DNA from: Fen-1467 sp035519475
GTDB taxonomy: Bacteria > Verrucomicrobiota > Verrucomicrobiia > Opitutales > Opitutaceae
Length of the DNA: 13,705 nucleotides
Direction of reading: 5' to 3'
Assembly: GCA_035519475.1 (NCBI GenBank)
Contig: DATIWI010000318.1
Span: forward strand, 1 to 13,705
The notes under the pieces were generated by a model. It saw nothing but the letters and a program-made list of their open reading frames with translations, was not told the DNA's origin and ran no database searches. Shown here in pieces: positions 1-5,107 of this stretch (the stretch's first letter is position 1; every line of letters begins with the position of its first letter). The position numbers and the translations under genes are program-made.

Positions 1-446
1 GCATCGGCGACGTGGTCGTCGTGGGTGTGCGTGAGGAAGAGATAGCGCACGGTGAGCTTTTCCGTGGCGACGGCGCCGAGCATCGGCTCGCAGGTGGAAC
101 CGGTGTCGAAACCCGCCGCGAGGCGCGTGCGCGGGTCCCAAACCAGATAGCTGTTCACCGTCATGTCTTCGAACGGCGTGTTGAACATGGCGAAACCGCG
201 CGGCGGGATCACCTGTTCGGGATACCACGCTTTGCGTCCGAGCACCACCAACGGGTCGGCGCCCAGCCTCAGGACGGGCGCGAGGGCGCGCACCGCCGCC
301 TCGTCGAAGGTTCCGCCCTTGACGGCCTGCAGCGCGCCGCGGCTGATCCCGGCCCGTGCGGCCAGCTCGGCGTCCCCCAAATGAAGACCGCGCTGCGCCT
401 TGTTGATGACGTCATCGAAATTGTCTTCCAGCGGGATTCGGGGCAT
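1..446 (-). CDS. HTH (XRE-like) fused to metallo-beta-lactamase-fold hydrolase, 3' end beyond the window
   Basis: Reading the minus strand from an ATG at 446-444 gives an open frame of 148 codons that leaves the window at position 1, so only the N-terminal part is seen. Residues about 17-45 read as a helix-turn-helix (DAELAARAGISRGALQAVKGG), as in XRE/Cro repressors. Residues 90-148 begin a metallo-beta-lactamase fold: the strand MTVNSYLVWD, then GFDTGSTCEP, then LFLTHTHDDHV, which carries the HxHxDH metal-binding motif at residues 140-145. The fold usually binds two metals and hydrolyses esters, thioesters or similar bonds; the substrate cannot be told. The frame stays open upstream of this ATG, but the methionine fits the start of the conserved sequence. 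The gene is divergent from the GNAT gene across 141 bp. The fold call is firm; whether the HTH binds DNA is inferred. Confidence 0.82.
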   Translation of the reverse strand, partial: MPRIPLEDNFDDVINKAQRGLHLGDAELAARAGISRGALQAVKGGTFDEAAVRALAPVLRLGADPLVVLGRKAWYPEQVIPPRGFAMFNTPFEDMTVNSYLVWDPRTRLAAGFDTGSTCEPMLGAVATEKLTVRYLFLTHTHDDHVAD

Positions 447-548
447 GCCGCTGGAATCAAAACGCCCCCAGGGGCGGCCGCAAGCCCCGGGACGCGATTT
501 GGCCGGCGCCGGCGGGGCATCGCCGGAACGGGGCGCGCCGCGGGCGGG

Positions 549-564
549 GCGTTTCGCAAAACGC
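549..564. promoter_or_regulatory. Inverted repeat in the divergent intergenic region (possible operator)
   Basis: GCGTTT (549-554) and AAACGC (559-564) form a perfect 6-bp inverted repeat around the 4-base centre CGCA, 24 bp before the GNAT start and about 100 bp before the HTH-MBL start. Its place between two divergent genes, one encoding an HTH protein, would suit an operator. No convincing -35/-10 pair was seen, and an RNA hairpin is equally possible. Confidence 0.3.
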
Positions 565-587
565 GCTAATGTGAATAGAGTGGGCGC

Positions 588-1187
588 ATGTCGAGGTTTG
601 ATCCCAGACCGGTGGTGCTGGCCGGCCGCGTGGTGCGGCTCGAGCCTCTCCAGGCGGCGCATGCCGCGGGGTTGTACGCCGTCGGACAGGATCCCGAGAT
701 CCACCGCTATCTCCTTGGCCCGGCGCCCGCTTCGCTGGCGGACGTCGAAGCGACCGTGGCCAAGGCGCTCGCCGCCGCGGCCACGGGCGTGGAGGTGCCT
801 TTTGCCATCGTTCATCTGGCCACCGGGCGGGTGGCCGGAACGACCCGCTATTTTGATATCCGGCGCAAGGATCGCGTGCTCGAGATTGGCCACACCTGGC
901 TCGGCCGCGCGTTCCAGCGCACGGCCGTGAACACGGAGGCGAAATACCTTCTGCTTTGCCACGCCTTTGAGGAACTGGGCGCGGCGCGCGTGCAGCTGAA
1001 GACCGACGAACGGAACGAGCGTTCGCGCCGGGCGATCGAGCGGCTCGGGGCGCAGTTCGAGGGGATTCTGCGCCGCTACCAGACGCGCTGGGACGGCTTC
1101 GTGCGGAACACCGCGATGTACGCCATCGTCTCCAACGAGTGGCCGGCGGTGAAGGCAGGGCTGGAGGCGAAGCTGGCGCGATCCTAG
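588..1187 (+). CDS. GNAT family N-acetyltransferase (RimJ/RimL-like)
   Basis: The 199-aa protein has the layout of the Acetyltransf_3 branch of GNAT enzymes, which move an acetyl group from acetyl-CoA to an amine, often a protein N-terminus or a small molecule. An N-terminal strand (VVLAGRVVRLEPLQ) is followed by the central beta-strand region IGHTWLGRAFQRTAVNTEAK (residues about 104-123), which corresponds to motif A of this branch; in many relatives the turn reads GTGVNTEAK. After it come HAFEELGAARVQLKTDERNERS and the C-terminal RAIERLGAQFEGILR, where the shared pattern is a helix with Asn/Ser followed by an Ala/Arg-rich helix. Length is normal for the family. The start ATG at 588 has no clear ribosome binding site. 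A strong stem-loop begins 2 bp after the stop. Substrate unknown; the family assignment is secure. Confidence 0.9.
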   Translation: MSRFDPRPVVLAGRVVRLEPLQAAHAAGLYAVGQDPEIHRYLLGPAPASLADVEATVAKALAAAATGVEVPFAIVHLATGRVAGTTRYFDIRRKDRVLEIGHTWLGRAFQRTAVNTEAKYLLLCHAFEELGAARVQLKTDERNERSRRAIERLGAQFEGILRRYQTRWDGFVRNTAMYAIVSNEWPAVKAGLEAKLARS

Positions 1188-1188
1188 A

Positions 1189-1208
1189 GGCGGGGCGCCC
1201 GCCCCGCC
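1189..1208 (+). terminator. GC-rich stem-loop just after the GNAT stop
   Basis: GGCGGGGC (1189-1196) pairs perfectly with GCCCCGCC (1201-1208) around a GCCC loop, starting 2 bp after the TAG stop. An 8-bp all-GC stem at this position suggests a transcript end or 3' stabilising hairpin. No T-tract follows, so a classical intrinsic terminator is not shown. Confidence 0.45.
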
Positions 1209-1218
1209 AGCCGTTGGG

Positions 1219-1238
1219 GTGGTCGGCGCGCCGGCCAC
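1219..1238. promoter_or_regulatory. 20-bp near-perfect palindrome upstream of the SDR gene
   Basis: Positions 1219-1238 read GTGG-T-CGGCG / CGCCG-G-CCAC: a palindrome with one imperfect pair (T1223 opposite G1234) and no loop. An uninterrupted palindrome of this length suits a dimeric repressor site better than an RNA hairpin. It lies 76 bp before the SDR start. It could also be chance in GC-rich DNA. No matching regulator is visible in the window. Confidence 0.3.
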
Positions 1239-1314
1239 GGCAGCGGCAGTCCTCCGATGATTGACGTTGCCTTTGCCCGCTGAAACCGGCTTGGTGACAG
1301 CCCAATCGATATCC

Positions 1315-2100
1315 ATGAGCACGCAGAGCTATCTCGACAAGTTATTCTCCCTGGCTGGACGCGTGGCGGTCGTCGTCGGCGGCACCGGCGAATTGTGCGG
1401 TGCGATGGCCGAGGGCCTCGCGGGCGCCGGGGCGGAGGTCATCCTGGTGGGCCGTAACGAGGCGAAGGCGAAGGCGCGCCTGGCCAAAATCGCCGCCGTG
1501 GGGGGCCGGGCCTGGTTTCACGTCGCCGAGGCGACGGACCGGGGGCAGTTGCAGGCGCTGCTGGCTGCCGTGCTCGAGCGGTCGGGTCGCGTCGACATCG
1601 TGGTCAACGGGGCCGGGATCAATTCACCCACGCCGTTTCTCGACATCACCGAGGAGGAATTCGACCGCATCGTGCGGGTGAATCTCAAGGGGGTGTTCTT
1701 GGGCTGTCAGGTGTTTGGGCGGCATCTCGTTGAGCGCGGCGTGGGCGGTTCGATCATCAATCTCGGTTCGATGTCGGGGATCATCCCGTTGTCGCGGGTT
1801 TTCACGTACTCGGCGACGAAGTCGGCTGTGCACAATTTGACCAAGAATCTGGCGCGGGAGTGGGCCCCCCGGAACGTCCGCGTCAACGCGCTGGTGCCCG
1901 GTTTCTTCCCCGCGGAGCAGAACCGGGCGGTGCTCACGCCCGATCGCGTGAGCAGCATCATGGGGCACACGCCGATGAAGCGGTTCGGCGAGGCGCGCGA
2001 ACTCATCGGCGCGACGCTCCTGCTGGCCAGCGATGCCGGCGCGTTCATCACCGGGGCGGAGATCGTCGTCGATGGCGGCTACCATGCCATGACGATCTAG
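1315..2100 (+). CDS. SDR family oxidoreductase, probable D-mannonate oxidoreductase / fructuronate reductase type
   Basis: A 261-aa short-chain dehydrogenase/reductase with NAD(P)-dependent Rossmann fold. The catalytic set is present: N98-G-A-G in the NAG-like motif, Ser152 (NLGSMSG), Tyr165 and Lys169 (YSATK). The C-terminal ITGAEIVVDGGYHA is typical of classical SDRs. The segment PGFFPAEQNR (residues 195-204) resembles the SDRs that interconvert D-fructuronate and D-mannonate in hexuronate breakdown (YjmF/UxuB-like); this substrate is inferred, and no uxuA or other uronate gene is in the window. The glycine-rich cofactor loop is odd: GGTGELCG at 22-29 where most members read TGxxxGxG. I chose ATG 1315, which opens with MSTQSYLDKLFSLAGRVAVV; a TTG at 1261 would add 18 unconserved residues. 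No Shine-Dalgarno is visible. Confidence 0.88.
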   Translation: MSTQSYLDKLFSLAGRVAVVVGGTGELCGAMAEGLAGAGAEVILVGRNEAKAKARLAKIAAVGGRAWFHVAEATDRGQLQALLAAVLERSGRVDIVVNGAGINSPTPFLDITEEEFDRIVRVNLKGVFLGCQVFGRHLVERGVGGSIINLGSMSGIIPLSRVFTYSATKSAVHNLTKNLAREWAPRNVRVNALVPGFFPAEQNRAVLTPDRVSSIMGHTPMKRFGEARELIGATLLLASDAGAFITGAEIVVDGGYHAMTI

Positions 2101-2166
2101 AGCCCCGCCGCGACGTCCCGCGGGAGCCCTATCGATATCTATAGACGCGTTTACCGCGAAACCGCG

Positions 2167-2190
2167 GGCGCGGGAATATAATCCCGTGTC
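2167..2190 (+). promoter_or_regulatory. 9-bp stem-loop enclosing a perfect TATAAT
   Basis: GGCGCGGGA (2167-2175) pairs with TCCCGTGTC (2182-2190) with two G-T pairs and a 6-base ATATAA loop. The consensus -10 hexamer TATAAT lies at 2177-2182. No good -35 is found 16-18 bp upstream, so the element may be either a promoter or an RNA hairpin downstream of the SDR gene. Confidence 0.35.
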
Positions 2191-2252
2191 GGCGCGGCCG
2201 CGCGGTTGCGGAAGGCCAGATGTTATTCTGGCGGCGGCCGGCGGAAGATGAA

Positions 2253-2265
2253 ATTGATAATCAAT
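2253..2265. promoter_or_regulatory. Perfect AT-rich inverted repeat ATTGAT-A-ATCAAT (possible operator)
   Basis: Two 6-bp half sites are separated by one A, in a region otherwise GC-rich. The 19 bases at 2250-2268 match the classical Fur-box consensus (GATAATGATAATCATTATC) at 13 positions by my count, including the whole central GATAATC. That is suggestive but not decisive, and the flanking genes have no evident iron role. A site for another dimeric regulator is as likely. Confidence 0.3.
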
Positions 2266-2311
2266 CAGCGTGCCGACGAACCGCGCGCCCAGCATGCCAC
2301 CGCTAACTCAG

Positions 2312-2329
2312 CAGAGGGCGGAACCTCTG
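2312..2329. repeat. 6-bp stem-loop CAGAGG/CCTCTG
   Basis: CAGAGG (2312-2317) pairs perfectly with CCTCTG (2324-2329) around GCGGAA. It is one of several small hairpins before the coiled-coil/HTH gene and lies just upstream of a TATAAA at 2339-2344. Role unknown. Confidence 0.3.
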
Positions 2330-2401
2330 ACGGGGATCTATAAAGCCGGCCAGCAGGTCACGATCTCTAGATGGCGGCGTTTCACAAATAACAGCTTGTC
2401 T

Positions 2402-2431
2402 GGAGGTCAATCGGGCCCTTAATAATCGCCC
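2402..2431 (+). promoter_or_regulatory. Strong Shine-Dalgarno followed by a hairpin abutting the start codon
   Basis: GGAGGT at 2402-2407 is the best ribosome-binding sequence in the window, but it lies 24 bp from the ATG at 2432, and the reading frame has a TAA at 2423-2425. GGGC (2413-2416) can pair with GCCC (2428-2431), directly before the ATG. If that stem forms, the distance from GGAGGT to the ATG drops to about 5-6 bases, a normal spacing. This is inferred from the sequence only. Confidence 0.35.
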
Positions 2432-2800
2432 ATGGTCACCGATAAAATCAAACAATTGGCTGATTACCAAGGAAAGATCGCCGCGTTGAAGAACGAAATC
2501 GAGAAGGAGCGGACCAAAGTATTGGCGCATCTTCATGAGAAATATGGATTCAGCAGCGCGCAGGAATTGATCAAGGCAATCCGGGCCGCGGCGGGCCCGG
2601 GCGGGCGGCGGCGCGGCCGCCAGTCCCGGCGTCACCGGAAGCATGCCCGGATCACGGCGGAGCTGAAAAGTCAGATCAAGGGCGCGCTGCAGGCGGGCAA
2701 GACCGGCGCGGTCATCGCCGAGGAGTACGGCATTTCCCTGCCCAGCGTCTACAACATCAAGAAGGCGTTTGGCTTGGTGAAGGCGCGGAAGAAGAAGTAG
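2432..2800 (+). CDS. Small basic protein: coiled coil, Gly/Arg linker, helix-turn-helix (probable DNA-binding)
   Basis: I do not recognise a named family. The 122-aa protein has three visible parts. Residues 1-38 are a charged helix with heptad-like hydrophobic spacing (IKQLADYQGKIAALKNEIEK), likely an oligomerising coiled coil. Residues 55-72 are a Gly/Arg/Lys/His-rich linker. Residues 73-116 hold a resolvase-like helix-turn-helix (GAVIAEEYGISLPSVYNIKKAFG), followed by a basic tail ending KARKKK. The order 'N-terminal coiled coil, flexible linker, C-terminal DNA-binding unit' recalls H-NS-type nucleoid proteins, but the DNA-binding unit differs. The 5' third of the gene is noticeably AT-richer than its neighbours. 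ATG 2432 is the first start after an in-frame TAA at 2423. It stands alone behind the structured intergenic region. A role in transcription or chromosome organisation is inferred. Confidence 0.75.
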   Translation: MVTDKIKQLADYQGKIAALKNEIEKERTKVLAHLHEKYGFSSAQELIKAIRAAAGPGGRRRGRQSRRHRKHARITAELKSQIKGALQAGKTGAVIAEEYGISLPSVYNIKKAFGLVKARKKK

Positions 2801-2900
2801 GGCGGGAGGCGGAGCGAGGCGCCAGGCCGCCGCGGGCGCGAGCTTTTGCGGGTTTGCCGGCTTGTCGCGGCGGGCACGCCGTGTGATGCTCACGCCCGGC

Positions 2901-3818
2901 ATGACGCACAGTTACATCCAAGCCAACACCAACGGCCGCCTGCATCCGGCGCAGGAGCCGTCGATCTCCCCGCTCAACCGCGGCTTTCTCTACGGCGATG
3001 CGATTTATGAGGTCTGGCGCACCTATCACGGGGTCGTCTTTGCCTGGGAGGAGCACTGGGAGCGGCTGCAGGCATCGGCGCGCGCACTGGCGCTGGCGCT
3101 GCCGCTCGCGCCGGCGGAGTTCCTGGGCGAAATGCGCCGCACGGTGACCGCGTTTGACGCGCAGGGCGGCGGGCCGGGTGAACTCTACGTTCGCATGCAG
3201 ATCACCCGCGGCGGCGGGCCGATCGGTCTCGACCCGGGTCTGGCTGACCGCCCCGACTACGTGCTGTTGGTCCAGACCAACAAGGATTTTCCGCCCGAGA
3301 AGCTGCACGCCGGGCTGCGACTCTCCGTCGCGCGAGAACTGCGCCGCAACGACCGGCGCACCCTCGATCCGGCGTGGAAGACGGGCAATTACCTTAACAA
3401 CCTGCTGTGCCTGCGCGAGGCCCGGACGCGGGGGGCGGACGAGGTTGTGATGGCGAACCTGGCGGAGGAAATCACGGAAGCGGCGGTGTCCAACATCTAC
3501 TTCGTGCGCGACGGCAGGGTGCTCACCCCGGCGTTGGCGAGCGGCCTGCTGGCCGGCGTCACGCGGCGGATCCTTATCGAGCGAGTGGCCCCCGCTGCCG
3601 GCGTGACGGTGCGTGAGGCGCGGTTGAAGACCTCCGATCTGGCCACGATGGAGGAGTGCTTCCTGACTTCGACGACCAAGGATGTGACGCCGGTGGCGGC
3701 GATCGACGAGCAGCGCTTCCGCGTCGGGCCGGCGTCCGTGGCGTTGCGGTTGAAGGCGGCGTTTGCCGACTACGCCCGGACGTACGCCGCGGCGCACTCC
3801 GAACTGCGGGTGCGGTAG
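2901..3818 (+). CDS. Fold-type IV PLP-dependent aminotransferase (branched-chain / D-amino-acid / aminodeoxychorismate lyase family)
   Basis: The 305-aa protein is a class IV aminotransferase. Visible marks are LNRGFLYGDAIYEVWR (residues 25-40), the PLP lysine Lys160 in WKTGNYLNN, the pyridine-contacting Glu193 in ITEAAVSNIYFV, the phosphate-binding SGLLAGVTRRILIE (214-227) and TSTTKDVTPV (257-266). Members transfer the amino group of branched-chain or D-amino acids, or cleave 4-amino-4-deoxychorismate. The N-terminal segment looks more like D-amino-acid aminotransferase or PabC, while KTGNYLNN and TSTTKDVTPV look more like IlvE/DAT, so I leave the substrate open. A PabC role would fit the folC gene further on, but they are not in one operon. 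ATG 2901 starts at MTHSYIQAN; ATG 2886 and TTG 2862 would add 5 or 13 unconserved residues. It converges on the MoeB-like gene. Confidence 0.88.
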   Translation: MTHSYIQANTNGRLHPAQEPSISPLNRGFLYGDAIYEVWRTYHGVVFAWEEHWERLQASARALALALPLAPAEFLGEMRRTVTAFDAQGGGPGELYVRMQITRGGGPIGLDPGLADRPDYVLLVQTNKDFPPEKLHAGLRLSVARELRRNDRRTLDPAWKTGNYLNNLLCLREARTRGADEVVMANLAEEITEAAVSNIYFVRDGRVLTPALASGLLAGVTRRILIERVAPAAGVTVREARLKTSDLATMEECFLTSTTKDVTPVAAIDEQRFRVGPASVALRLKAAFADYARTYAAAHSELRVR

Positions 3819-3835
3819 CCCGCCCGGCCGCGGGC
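3818..3835. terminator. Perfect stem-loop filling the gap between two convergent genes
   Basis: GCCCGC (3818-3823) pairs with GCGGGC (3830-3835) around CCGGCC. The stem starts on the last base of the aminotransferase TAG and ends 1 bp before the MoeB-like stop triplet (3837-3839). The position suits a bidirectional transcription end. Neither strand has a T-tract, so termination is inferred from position and pairing only. Confidence 0.5.
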
Positions 3836-3836
3836 A

Positions 3837-5015
3837 TCAATAACGCCGCAGGGACGGGTCGATGCGCTCGGCCCACGCCGCGATGCCCCCCTGGACATTG
3901 CTGGCGGCGGGAAACCCGCGCGCGCGCAGGAACTCCGTGACGCGGCGGCTGCGGTCGCCATGATGGCACAAGACCAGGATGCGCCGGCCGCGCGGCAGGG
4001 AGTCGAGCCGGCCGGGCACCGACCGCATGGGCACGTGCTCGCTGCCTTCGATCCGGCAGATCTGCACCTCGTAGGGCTCGCGCACATCGAGCAGGATGGG
4101 CCGGTCCTCCCTGGCGCCGAGCAGACGGCGGGCTTCCTCCACCGGGATCTCGGCGGGAACGCTGCCGGGTTCGCCGCCGCTGGCATCCGGGGCGGGCGCG
4201 GCGCACGAGAGGTCATAGGCGGCGGCCTCGATGGCCCGGATGCGCGGCTCGCGACCGCACAACGGGCAACCGGGATCGCGCTTGAGATTGAGGAGGCGGA
4301 AGTGCTGGGCGAGCGCGTCGTAGATCAGCAGGCGGCCCCGCAGGGACTGCCCAATGCCCAGGAGGCATTTGATCGCCTCCATGGCCTGGAGACTGCCGAT
4401 CACGCCGCACAGCGCGCCAAAGACCCCGGCTTCCCCGCAGGTGGGCACGCTGCCGGGCGGCGGCGGCGCGGGGAAAAGGCAGCGGTAGCACGGCGCCCCT
4501 TGCGCCGGATCAAACACCGTCACCTGTCCCTCGAATTTGAAAATGCTGCCGTAGACCAGGGGGCGGCGGGCCAGAACGGCCGCGTCGTTGTTGAGGTAGC
4601 GCGTGGGGAAATTGTCCGCGCCGTCCACGATGAGGTCGTAGCCAGCGAAGAGGGCGATGGCGTTGGCGGGCGTGACCCCCTCGCGATGGAGGCGGAGTTG
4701 CACGCCCGGGTTGAGCGCGGCGAGGCGCTGCGCGGCCGAGTCGACCTTGGGGCGGCCGACAGCCGGGGTGTCGTGGAGGATCTGCCGCTGCAGGTTGTGT
4801 TCCTCCACCTGATCGAAATCGGCCAGGCCGAGGGTGCCCACGCCGGCGGCGGCGAGGTAGAGCGCCGCGGGGCTGCCGAGCCCGCCCGCCCCGACCACCA
4901 GCACCCGCGCCGCGGCCAGTTTGCGCTGGCCCTCGACCCCCACCTCGTCGAGCAAGACGTGGCGGCTGTAGCGGCTGAGGTCGGCGGGCGACAAGGTGGG
5001 CGGCGCGTCGGGCAT
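3837..5015 (-). CDS. MoeB/ThiF-type adenylyltransferase fused to a rhodanese domain
   Basis: The 392-aa protein joins an E1-like adenylating domain to a C-terminal rhodanese domain, as in MoeZ and eukaryotic MOCS3. Such enzymes adenylate the C-terminal glycine of a small sulfur carrier (MoaD, ThiS or CysO type) and load sulfur for molybdopterin, thiamine, cysteine or tRNA thiolation. Seen here: ATP loop GAGGLGSP (42-49), DFDQVEEHNLQRQ (66-78), DGADNFPTRYLNND (131-144), zinc pairs CYRC (176-179) and CPLC (250-253), and a conserved Cys193 in PTCGEAGVFG. The rhodanese domain spans about 288-388 with active-site Cys350 in LCHHGDRSRR. All key residues are present, so both activities are plausible. 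No moaD, thiS or partner gene lies in the window, so the pathway is open. It is divergent from manC across 92 bp; no clear ribosome binding site. Confidence 0.92.
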   Translation of the reverse strand: MPDAPPTLSPADLSRYSRHVLLDEVGVEGQRKLAAARVLVVGAGGLGSPAALYLAAAGVGTLGLADFDQVEEHNLQRQILHDTPAVGRPKVDSAAQRLAALNPGVQLRLHREGVTPANAIALFAGYDLIVDGADNFPTRYLNNDAAVLARRPLVYGSIFKFEGQVTVFDPAQGAPCYRCLFPAPPPPGSVPTCGEAGVFGALCGVIGSLQAMEAIKCLLGIGQSLRGRLLIYDALAQHFRLLNLKRDPGCPLCGREPRIRAIEAAAYDLSCAAPAPDASGGEPGSVPAEIPVEEARRLLGAREDRPILLDVREPYEVQICRIEGSEHVPMRSVPGRLDSLPRGRRILVLCHHGDRSRRVTEFLRARGFPAASNVQGGIAAWAERIDPSLRRY

Positions 5016-5052
5016 CGGGAAACGGAGTTAAGTGCGTCGAATCCCCCGAATT

Positions 5053-5068
5053 CGCAACTGCATTTGCG
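5053..5068. promoter_or_regulatory. Inverted repeat CGCAA-n6-TTGCG in the MoeB-like/manC divergent region
   Basis: CGCAA (5053-5057) and TTGCG (5064-5068) flank CTGCAT, in the middle of the 92-bp region from which both genes must be transcribed. An 8-bp palindrome CGAATTCG (5047-5054) overlaps its left arm. It may be an operator. No confident -35/-10 pair was seen for either gene. Confidence 0.3.
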
Positions 5069-5107
5069 CCTCGACGGCCGCCCCGACGGCGGTTTCCTCT
5101 CTTTGTT

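Larger units (their letters stand above)
2101..2431. other. 331-bp intergenic region rich in inverted repeats
   Basis: No plausible coding frame was seen here. The stretch is AT-richer than its surroundings and contains, in order: a TATCGATA palindrome (2130-2137), CCGCG/CGCGG around AAAC (2154-2167), a stem-loop with TATAAT in its loop region (2167-2190), GCCAGA/TCTGGC around TGTTAT (2215-2232), ATTGAT-A-ATCAAT (2253-2265), CAGAGG/CCTCTG around GCGGAA (2312-2329), a TATAAA at 2339-2344, a GGAGGT at 2402-2407, and GGGC/GCCC (2413-2431) ending at the next start codon. It could be a 3' UTR of the SDR gene, a long structured leader of the next gene, or an unrecognised small RNA. It matches no riboswitch class that I recognise. 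Confidence 0.5.

Noticed and set aside
457..1305. A 282-codon minus-strand frame across the GNAT gene
   Set aside because: Arg/Pro/Ala-rich product with no motif, antisense to a clear GNAT enzyme.
1261..1314. TTG 1261 as the SDR start, and its TTGACG as a -35 box
   Set aside because: The extra 18 residues look unlike SDR N-termini, and no -10 lies at the right distance from TTGACG.
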